Below are positions 1 to 7,077 of a stretch of DNA of 16,936 bases, piece after piece (position 1 is the stretch's first letter; every line of letters begins with the position of its first letter). Made by a program: the position numbers and the translations under genes. The DNA lies in NCBI GenBank assembly GCA_001430745.1, contig KQ482061.1, forward strand, positions 213,013 through 229,948, written 5' to 3'. Below the pieces are notes generated by a model, which did no database searches, had not been told where the DNA came from, and was given only the letters and a program-made list of their open reading frames with translations. The stretch is from Auxenochlorella pyrenoidosa (taxonomy: Eukaryota; Chlorophyta; Trebouxiophyceae; Chlorellales; Chlorellaceae).

Positions 1-48
1 CTCTTCGCGCCGCCGCCGGGCGGCTGGGGCGAACCCTGGGCGGCACAT

Positions 49-64
49 ACACACACACACACAC
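49..64 (+). repeat. (AC)8 microsatellite in an MnmE intron
   Basis: Sixteen alternating A/C bases 15 bp upstream of the acceptor at 79. Confidence 0.9.
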
Positions 65-79
65 CAACTCCCGGCGCAG

Positions 80-1323
80 GCATCGTCATTGGCGGCGTAC
101 CCATCACGCTGCTGGACACCGCGGGCCTGCGTGAGTCTGGAGACCTGGTGGAGCAGATTGGTGTGGAGCGCAGCCTCGCGGCGGCGCGGCAGGCCGACAT
201 CGTTCTCATGGTCGTGGACGGGCAGGCGGGGTGGACCGACGGCGATGCCGACATCTTCCAGACAGTCTTTGGGGCGGGGGCGGCGCGCGGCGAGCGCGGC
301 CTGGGCAGCGACTGGGGAAGCGGCGAGGACTGCGGCAGCGAGGGCGGCAGGGGCGGCGCGCCCGCGCTGCTTGTGCTGAACAAGAGCGACCTGGCAGCAC
401 AGCAGGCGCAGCAGCGGCAGGACGGCGCTGCGTGCGGCGGCGGCGGCGCGGTGGCGGCGGCGGGCGTGCCGGCGGCGGCGGTCGCGCAGTTTGCTGCGGT
501 GGTGCAGACGTCGGCTGCCACAAAGCAGGGCTTGGAAGAGCTGAGGTCGGCGGTGCTGCAGCTGGCTGGGGCACCCCAGGTGAGGCACGGGCCCAGGGCA
601 TCAGAGCAGCGGTAGGCCTGCATGCTCCGACCCCCGGCACGCCTGCCTGCAGTGCTGGCACCTCGCAGCCCTGGGCCTGCCCTAAGGCCCAGCCTTACAG
701 TAGCATGGCAACACAGCGCTTGGGCAGCCGATCCTCCTCGCTCTGGCGACCCTGACATGTGCAGCTCGCCTCTGGCGGCGTTGGCTGGGCGGTGAACGAG
801 CGGCAGGCTGAGGCGCTCATTCGTGCTCAGGAGGCGCTGCTGCGGGTGCAGGCCAGCATCGCAGGTGGGAGGGCCGAGCGTCGGCGCCTGGGCGCCTGCT
901 CAGAGGGTGCGTCCCAAGGAAGAGCAAGTGTTGCGTGCTTTGATGAAGATAGTCGAGCGCAAGGGCAGGCCCGGCATGGCACACATTCGATGATGCAGCA
1001 GTGCTGATGTGTCAGACTGCCGCGCCTGCTGCGCTCGATGGGCGGCCCTGCCCGCCCTGCATGGCCCGCCCCCTGCCATGCTGGCGCGCTCATCCGCCTC
1101 CTGTGCTTGCAATCCTGCCACCCTGGGCCCCTCCCTCAATGAATCCATCAAGCAAGCAGCCAATCCGTGTGCTCTGCCCCCCCGACCCGCAGACGAGCTG
1201 CCGCTGGACTTCTGGACGATCGACCTGCGGGCCGCCACGCTGGCGCTGGGCGAGGTCAGCGGCGACGACGTGACTGAGGAGGTGCTCGACTCCATCTTCT
1301 CCCGCTTCTGCATTGGCAAGTAG
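80..1323 (+). CDS. mnmE: tRNA modification GTPase MnmE/TrmE, C-terminal half (partial, 5' end outside window)
   Basis: Exons are 80-579, 765-864 and 1193-1323 (stop TAG); an intron ends at 79 with cgcag. MnmE, with MnmG, modifies the wobble uridine of some tRNAs; in algae it should act in mitochondria or plastids. The visible part starts just after the G1/G2 region, with [20 protein letters not shown] (G3 DTAG at 115-126) and [21 protein letters not shown]4 NKSD is at 379-390, and a G5-like TSA follows. The third exon ends in the diagnostic [12 protein letters not shown], whose Cys is the functional C-terminal residue in bacterial MnmE. A Gly/Ala-rich insertion of about 30 residues sits between G3 and G4, longer than in bacteria. 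Phases match (0 at 579/765; 1 at 864/1193, restoring GAC). Donors are CAG|GTGAGG and CAG|GTGGGA. The gene converges on the CLYBL-like gene. The family call is firm; the targeting cannot be seen here. Confidence 0.93.
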
Positions 1324-1346
1324 GCGGGCCCAGTCCCCTCGGATGG

Positions 1347-1494
1347 GTCTTCTCCGCTTCAAAATTCCGCAAGGAGGCACATGGGTCTTCTCGCGTTTCT
1401 GCGTCGGCGAGGAGGCGGCCCAGCCCCCCGCCGCCGCGGTGCCGGCAAGCGGGCAGCTGGCAACGAAGTCTTCTCTCGCTTGTGCTTCGGCGCG
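1347..1494 (+). repeat. Three degenerate tandem copies of the MnmE C-terminal 'FSRFCIGK' coding segment
   Basis: The genuine end of MnmE (1294-1320) reads IFSRFCIGK. After the stop, 1347-1373 matches it with one base lost and several substitutions (it keeps ATT and GCAAG). Positions 1385-1411 read VFSRFCVGE in an open frame, and 1468-1494 read VFSRLCFGA in an open frame. In the 1385 copy, differences from the parent are two synonymous changes, two Ile-to-Val changes and one Lys-to-Glu; both open copies keep the Cys codon. Homology also runs past the parent stop (gcgggcccagtcccc versus gcggcccagcccccc). Copy starts are 53, 38 and 83 bp apart. Duplication is clear by eye; whether any copy is expressed is unknown. 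Confidence 0.7.
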
Positions 1495-1805
1495 CAGGCA
1501 GCTGCCGACGCTTGCGCCCAGGGCGCTGCACACACTTCCGCCTCTCCAGACTGCGACAGAACTGAAATTTGATACTGCGTGTCGCTTGCCGTGCTGGTCA
1601 AGTGCACTGTGGTGTGGTGTACATCGCGTTGGCAGTTGCAAGCCAAATTTGCACCAGAATGAAAGCAGGACCAGGACCGACATGGTATAGAGGGCAGATT
1701 GTACATCAGAGGCACAGTGCAAAGGACAGTGGCCTGTGAGGGCGGGGTACAGAGGCCTGAGGGTACATGCGCAGCTGAGAGGCATAGAGTGATGATGCAC
1801 AGTGG

Positions 1806-1810
1806 TTACA
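1806..1810 (-). terminator. Candidate TGTAA polyadenylation signal of the CLYBL-like gene
   Basis: The plus strand reads ttaca, so the minus-strand transcript carries UGUAA about 80 nt after the stop codon at 1889. UGUAA is the known chlorophyte poly(A) signal; use at this site is inferred from position only. Confidence 0.35.
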
Positions 1811-1888
1811 CATGGTCTGCTTAAGGCTGCCACGGTGGCATGCACAGCAGACGTCGCCAGCCAGCGAGCGGTGCCTGAGCGGTATGGC

Positions 1889-4800
1889 TCACGGCGCAGC
1901 GGCAGGCGACCCACCGGCGCCGCCCTGCAGCCCCAGGCGCTCTGCAAAGCGCAGCAGGTTACAGGCCTGCAGGTACGTGGGCTGGTCGATCATCTTGTCC
2001 CTGAGGGAGGGGCAGCAGGCAGAGGGAGGGGGCTCACTCACAGCGAAGCCCCGGCAGGCGGCAGAACGGCCCTTTGAGCCGCGCTGCCGCTGCCGCACAG
2101 CCCGGCAGGCACCCCGTCCTCTGTACCGCCCAAAGCGCCAGGCCTGGGGCGGCAGGCTGCAGCGCCGCGACGTGCTCCAGGCCACTTGGCGGCGCTGGGC
2201 GGCATGCGCTCTCGCACGCACCGGAGGCGTTTTGGGGCCAAATGAGGGCACTTGCAAGTGCGGGACAATTGCCCCGTCCTTGATGCGCGTGTGTGTTCAC
2301 CTGAAAGTGAATGCGCCTGTGCCCTCTTCCTGGTGCCGCTCAAAGGCAGCCACAAGCTCCCGTGCCTCCTCCACATCGTGCGAGTCGGGCGAGAAGGCCT
2401 CCTGCAACAGACAGAGGGCCAAGGGGCAGGCCAGCCGCTCAAAGCGTCTGTGTGTGCTTGGGGCGTTCTCGTGCGTGCGACGACTGTGGCGCGCGAACTG
2501 GCAGTCCCGCCTGCTTCCCCCAACCACGCAGCACAGAGCGGGGCGAGGCAGCCTGCCCAGAGGCAGGCGCAAGGAGGGTGGGGGCACAGCTCGCCTGCAC
2601 GCTGCCTATCTGCGAGGGGTGGATGACCTGCTTGCCAGCAAAGCCGAGCCCTCGGCCCTCCAGCGCCTCTAACACCAGGCCGTGCGTATTCTTGTAATCA
2701 ATCTGGCAAGTGGTCAGGGGAGGGGGATCCCACATGATGTTTTGGTGTGGGTGACGCGTAAGTGGATGAAAAAGGGGGGGGCCCGGGGGGAGGGGGGGGG
2801 GGGGGGGGGGGGGGGGGACGCGGAGGGCGCACACACGTCGGCCCCGCAGTCGGCGCAATGCAGGAGATGCTGGTGCCACAGCGGGGTCGTGAGGCGATCT
2901 GCCATGCAACGTGAAACCTTCGTTGGGGCAGCTTTCCGGCTTCGCATGGGCAACCACGGAGTGTGGCATAAGTGTGTGGCAGTGCAGCCGGCAGCCGGCA
3001 ATGAGGCCGGGAGCAGCCCACTCACGAAGACTTGGTCAATGGGCTGCAGGCCAAAGGCCCGGGAGTGCAGGGCCACCCAGCGCCGCGCAAACAGGGTGTC
3101 GTCTGCAAGCCGGAAGCAAGTGCGTGCCGGGGCAAGCTCAGCAGGGTGGGGCATTCCCTTGTCGGTGCTGCTAAAAGGACAGCAGGCGTCTGTTGGTGCT
3201 GCTATTGCGCAACCCCCCCCCCCCCACCATCCCGACTCCCCGAGTCCGGTCACTTTGCGAAGCAACCCACCCGAGCCAGGCTGCCGCTTGAGGCCCAGCG
3301 ACGCGCAAAAGTCATCGCCACCAAAGATGCACGCCTGCAGCCTCAGCAGGCTGCTCTTCTCCAGCGCTGCCTCAAAAATGGCCCTGCAGTCGCGGCAGTC
3401 AAGGGCGAAGTGGGGTGCATGACATGGCAGCGCAAAAGCAAGATGGCCGCTTCAGTACTGTGGTTCTACGCACCTGTCGGCGAGGCCATGCGCTCGCAGG
3501 GCCGGAAGAAGGTGCAACGCAGGAAGGCATGGGCAGGGAGGGCGGGCAGGCCAGGTGCCCGACAGGGTGGCGCGTGCTGCCCCCACTCACTGCACTGCCC
3601 TGTGCAGCTGCCCGCATAAAGGCAGCCAGGACAAAAACCAGGCCCTCTTCGCTATCAAAAAGGATGGATGGCGCGTCGGCAGCAGCGCTCAGCACGCACC
3701 GCAGGTTGAGCAGGCCCATGCCGCTCTCGCACATGGTGACGAGCGCAGGCGGCGGCGCGCCGGCGGCCGCCAGCCGCTCCCCCGCAATGCCCTTCACACG
3801 GTCAAACAGCCACCTCACGTGCTCGACTGTATCCACCTGCAGTGGACACCAGAAGGTAGGGGTGGGGGGTTGCACCACCTGCAGCAGGCCACCATTAGGG
3901 GATGTGTCCCCCTGCAGGACACCACCCCGCGCAGCAGCTGCAGGCCCAGCCAGGTTTGCTCCAGGCACCCATCGCCAGCGCACACGGCCCTGCAGCCAGT
4001 GCCCGCGGCAGGCAGACTCGCCGTCGATTCATCACCCTCTCAAACCGAAACCAGGCAACCCCTCGCCTTGGGCACCACAAGCGCATCTGGCAGCGAGGCG
4101 CCCGTCAGCACCGCCCTGAGGTCCTCCCCTGCAAGGCCGCTCTGCACGGAGTTGACCCGCACCGCGCGCTCCGAGGCGCCAAACTGGATGTCAGCCAGCG
4201 CCTGCGCGGGGCAGGGCAGGGCGAGGCGGGCAGACTGGCTTGCTGCAGCTGGCCCCCGCGGCGGCACTGGCACGGCACCCAGGCCAGGCTTCTCACCGAA
4301 CGGCAGTTTCAAAATCTGGCTCCTGCCAACCTCCACACGCTTGCCAAGACCGCGTGCAATGCTTTTTTCTCTGAGGTCAGCCCTGAGGCGCCGGCATGCG
4401 CCCAAGCGACAAACCCCCTGGCCCATGCACCCAGCCCTGGCGGCGCCAGCTCTACCTTGGCTGCTGTGTCGCGTGCTTCGGCCTTCCTGTTGGCGGCCAC
4501 CGCATCCTCGAGGTCCAAGCACACCACGTCCACCTCCAGGGATGCTGCCTTGCAGATCTTGCGCTCGCTGTCGCCTGTAGCCAGAGGGCATGCCAAGAGG
4601 TGCGCGGGCAGCACTGCAGGAGCCTCTCACAGCACAGTTCTTCGAGACGCTGGCTCGGCATGTTGCTGAGCGACATTTTGGGGCGCACGTCACCTGGAAC
4701 ATACAGCAGCGCACGCCGCGGGGGCAGCTCCGAAATGGACCTGAAGGGGACAGGGCACAGGCAGGGACAGGGGTGGGCTTGCTCCCCTGCTCGGGCGGCA

Positions 4801-5011
4801 GTGGCGGCAGCACCGCCACGCAGGGGCCAGCGTTCCGCAAGCGGCTGCGATTGATCTGGATCACGGCGCGAATGCTTCTTAGACAGTGTTGTAGCTTCCC
4901 TGGCGAGTCGGAGCACGGCTAAGCGCCAACTCACCCTCCCGCTGCGCCTGCAGAAGTTGTAAGGGCCCTCCAGGCTTCCACAGCCTGGCAGAATGCTCTC
5001 GGAACCATCAT
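1889..5011 (-). CDS. CLYBL/CitE-type citramalyl-CoA lyase (HpcH/HpaI aldolase family), probably mitochondrial
   Basis: Ten exons, read 5' to 3' on the minus strand: 5011-4935, 4740-4694, 4574-4456, 4201-4067, 3836-3700, 3383-3271, 3102-3026, 2702-2595, 2401-2301, 2000-1889. The product is 341 aa, close to human CLYBL (about 340). Family motifs appear in order: RRALLYVPG/DSERK (33-47), LDLEDAVAANRK, SERAVRVN (91-98), MCESGMGLLNLR (Glu163), FGGDDFCASLG (Asp195/196), RAFGLQPIDQVF, GKQVIHPSQI, GAFTF/RDKMIDQP (Asp310 matches the essential Asp in human CLYBL). CLYBL cleaves citramalyl-CoA to acetyl-CoA and pyruvate in mitochondrial C5-dicarboxylate (itaconate) breakdown. The first 26 residues (ATGATG at 5011, MMVPRAFC...) are Arg/Ala-rich without acidic clusters early on, as in a transit peptide. 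Introns 4 and 8 have GC donors. The gene is divergent from the membrane-protein gene. The exact substrate is inferred. Confidence 0.93.
2402..2594 (-). other. GC-AG intron 8 of the CLYBL-like gene
   Basis: The junction is CAG|GCGAGC ... tgttgcag|GAG. Splicing here gives QIGSVQ/EAFSP, matching the family pattern QI..VQE.FSP. A nearby GT at 2600 would delete the conserved Val-Gln. Confidence 0.75.
2792..2817 (+). repeat. Poly-G tract (26 G) in CLYBL-like intron 7
   Basis: A run of 26 G on the plus strand, preceded by shorter G runs from 2774, so the pre-mRNA carries a long C run about 100 nt upstream of the acceptor at 2703. Its length is prone to polymorphism and sequencing error. Confidence 0.9.
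3213..3225 (+). repeat. Poly-C tract in CLYBL-like intron 6
   Basis: Thirteen consecutive C on the plus strand inside the intron spanning 3103-3270 (poly-G in the transcript). Confidence 0.85.
3837..4066 (-). other. GC-AG intron 4 of the CLYBL-like gene
   Basis: The junction is CCCAAG|GCGAGG ... cctgcag|GTGGAT. It joins LVVPK to VDTVEHVRWL, exactly the family pattern 'PK-V-(E/D)'. There is no GT at the motif boundary; the next GT downstream would add unrelated residues. Confidence 0.8.
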
Positions 5012-5257
5012 ACAATGATTGAGGGAGGCGAATTGGCCGATTTCGGAGGTCCTGCACCGCACGCCGAGCAGGAGCCGGACAGGTGGTTGAAATGAGACAT
5101 TGGGCTTGTGTGGCAAAGTTCAACACTCGCACCAGTGCTCCGAGCGTTTTTAACGCAGCGACGAGGCTCCAAGGAGTGGGCCGCAACCAGGAGTGCAAAC
5201 ATCGTCATCCGCCTTCCTCTCGTGTCGGCGGCAGCGCACGCCACTAGCGACCCTATC
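5012..5257. promoter_or_regulatory. Bidirectional promoter region, 246 bp
   Basis: This is the only DNA between the divergent start codons at 5011 (minus) and 5258 (plus), so it must hold both 5' UTRs and core promoters unless these extend into the genes. I see no clear TATA box. It contains a 5-bp inverted repeat, GCGTT-ttt-AACGC (5144-5156), near its centre. No ORF with an ATG and family similarity was found in it. Confidence 0.55.
5144..5156. repeat. Small inverted repeat in the divergent promoter
   Basis: GCGTT (5144-5148), spacer TTT, AACGC (5152-5156). It lies about 15 bp from the midpoint of the 246-bp spacer. A repeat this short can occur by chance. Confidence 0.4.
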
Positions 5258-6490
5258 ATGGATCAAAGAGATCACTGGCGGGACGCCTTCAGCCATGGCC
5301 AGCCTGCAGGCCATGACCAGCAGCAGCAACTGCCGCCGCCGCCAGCGGCGCTAACCAGCAGCGGCGGTGGCGGCGTCTCCCCTGCCGCCTTCCTGACCTA
5401 TGTGTCCATTGGCTTTGGGTGCACCATTGGTCTCATTGCCATGGGTGTCGCCCTCTGGTTGATTACCAGGTGAGCATAGTATGTCATCGGGGCTTGTGTG
5501 GGAGGTGATACCACTGCTCGGGTGCAGTTGCAGATTGGCCCTGTTGCTTGAAGACTGCCAAAGCCGCCCTCTTTCGGCCTGGGCCAGCTGGCAGCTGATC
5601 TGGCAATTGCTCCGCCTGCAGGCGGGTGCTGCGGCAGCGGCGGGACCGGCAGGACACAGCCGCGGTGGCGGCAGCCGCGCTCGACCCCCGCCGTGCGCAG
5701 GCAGAGGCGGTGCAGCGCATGGTGGAGGAGAAGCGCCGGGCCGCCGCGGCAGCGAGGAAGCCCTTCCTGGTCGTGCATCCAGGTGAGGCGACAGCTGCCG
5801 CCACAGGCAGGGGCCAGGCACACCGCACGGCCTGCACCGGCCTGGGCGCCCCCTTGCGCGTCCCTCACTGCAGCCATGCCAGGTAGGCCGCGGCCACTTA
5901 CAACAAACCCTGCACCCCTGCCCTGTCCACCCATGGGCGCAGGCGGGGATGCCATGGTCGCCTTCAAGGACAGCAGCAAGGCAGCAGCGCCGGCACCAGA
6001 CCCTCATGAGGAGCTCATCAAGTCGTATCTTGGCAGCGACGCCGCTGGGCGCGGCAGCACCGGCGCCATTTCGCTCACAGCAGTGGCGGCCGGCGCTGGC
6101 GCCCCCGGCCCGCACGCGCAGCAGGCTGGGGACCAGGGGCCGCAGCAGGCGCCGCAGCAGGAGCTGGCGCAGCTGATGGGCCGGCGCGCGCTTGTGGCGG
6201 CCGCGGCCCTGTCGGGCCGCACATCCAGCGGGCTTGCTGACATGCTGGCAGCCTACTCTCCCACAGCAGAGGCAGCGGCGGCGGCAGTAGGGGCAGGAGA
6301 AACTTTTGATGAGGTTTCCCGGCAGCAGCAGCAGCAGCTGCAGCAGCGCCCGCTGCATGCGGCTAGCGACGGCAGTGCTTACAGTCGCACCAGCAGCGGC
6401 GCCAGCTCAGCACAGGAAGATTCGGCCCTGCTCCATGGGCGGGCCAGCAGGGCTGGCCCCCAGCCCGGCGGCAGCGACGAGAATGTCTGA
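5258..6490 (+). CDS. Single-pass membrane protein with basic Ala/Arg-rich segment, function unknown
   Basis: Exons are 5258-5469, 5622-5782 and 5943-6490 (TGA), giving 306 aa. The start is the first ATG in an open frame (ctatcATGG). Residues 1-45 are polar, with QQQQ, PPPP and GGGG runs. Residues about 46-70 (FLTYVSIGFGCTIGLIAMGV onward) form one hydrophobic helix rich in small residues. It is followed directly by a strongly basic helical stretch (RRVLRQRRDRQD, then EAVQRMVEEKRRAAAAARKP), which by the positive-inside rule puts the C-terminus in the cytosol. The remaining 190 residues are low-complexity Ala/Gln/Ser/Gly, with islands such as PHEELIKSYLG and GETFDEVSRQQQQQ. Introns are ordinary (CAG|GTGAGC, CAG|GTGAGG), with phases 2 and 1 matching. 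I recognise no domain. It is not a RING, kinase or transporter. It converges on the GIN-like gene. Confidence 0.72.
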
Positions 6491-7077
6491 ACAGAGTGGC
6501 TGGAGAGCGCCTGGTGCGCATGCATTCCTTTGCTGCACAAACTTCTTGACGTCGACAGTTCCGTCGCAATGTCCCCGTTTCAAACAGTGTTGATGCACAT
6601 TGGCAACCTGTCCTCTGGCCCCAGTTGTTTCATATGTGATGCGTGTTGTTGGCAGGCCCACCTCGATTCACAGAGAAGAGGTGCCTTCAGCCACTGTCTG
6701 CGTCTCTTCTAACTCTCTGCTTGTTCCTGCCACGCATTAATGCAATTTGCTGCTCGCTTGGACTCCTCTGAGCATGCATTACATGCTCATTACCGCACGC
6801 TTGTCAATAAGCATACATTAGCAGGCCTTGTCAAGCATAGCACGGCAGCACACAGCAGCTGCCGGTGGACATGCACCGTGTCTTGTACAAAAGCAAACAA
6901 GCAAGTGACTGGCGTGGCTAGCGCTGTGCAGCAACAACAAGATACATGCACAACTGCTGCTTGTCTTTCCTGAGCAGCCAAACAGAGCGACAACCACTGC
7001 AGTTCCTGCACCGCCAGAGCGCGAACATCTGGCATGTGGCGCGCAGATTCTGCTGCTAGCCGCCCATCATCCGGGCC
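6491..7077. other. Convergent 3' intergenic region
   Basis: This 587-bp region between two stop codons is lower in GC than the genes and holds both 3' UTRs. It contains a palindrome gcattaatgc (6734-6743) and an 8-bp-arm stem-loop (6769-6789). I see no supported coding region in it. Confidence 0.5.
6769..6789. repeat. Stem-loop between convergent genes, overlapping a minus-strand TGTAA
   Basis: TGAGCATG (6769-6776), loop CATTA, CATGCTCA (6782-6789): perfect 8-bp arms. On the minus strand it contains TGTAA (6783-6779), the chlorophyte-type poly(A) signal, straddling arm and loop about 295 nt past the stop of the GIN-like gene. The structure is seen; the role is inferred. Confidence 0.55.

Larger units (their letters stand above)
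1324..1888. other. Convergent 3' intergenic region between MnmE and the CLYBL-like gene
   Basis: This 565-bp stretch lies between the two stop codons and must hold both 3' UTRs. Its first 170 bp carry degenerate copies of the MnmE C-terminal coding segment (separate entry). A minus-strand TGTAA (1810-1806) lies about 80 nt past the CLYBL-like stop; UGUAA is the usual poly(A) signal of chlorophytes, so it is a candidate for that gene. I saw no plus-strand TGTAA here for MnmE. No other gene is supported. Confidence 0.5.

Noticed and set aside
1385..1690. Separate small gene containing VFSRFCVGE
   Set aside because: No start codon context, no splice acceptor at the boundary and no other conserved sequence; treated as a duplicated segment of MnmE instead.
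3604..3699. Possible extra CLYBL-like coding (SILFDSEEGLVFVLAAF) after LLNLR
   Set aside because: It looked like the family's VFGSED block, but splicing at CTGCG|GTGCGT (3700) to 3383 gives the true block ACIFGGDDFCASLG in frame, so this stretch is intron.
3555..4580. A 341-codon plus-strand open frame
   Set aside because: It lies antisense over several CLYBL-like exons and introns and shows no domain; GC-rich DNA gives long shadow frames.
4452..5198. Upstream start for the CLYBL-like protein with an unbroken N-terminal extension
   Set aside because: It begins with TTG and reads through the intron 4741-4934. The phase of exon 2 fits only the frame that starts at ATGATG (5011).
5108..5257. 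N-terminal extension of the membrane protein
   Set aside because: The frame is open but has no ATG before 5258 and overlaps the only possible promoter.
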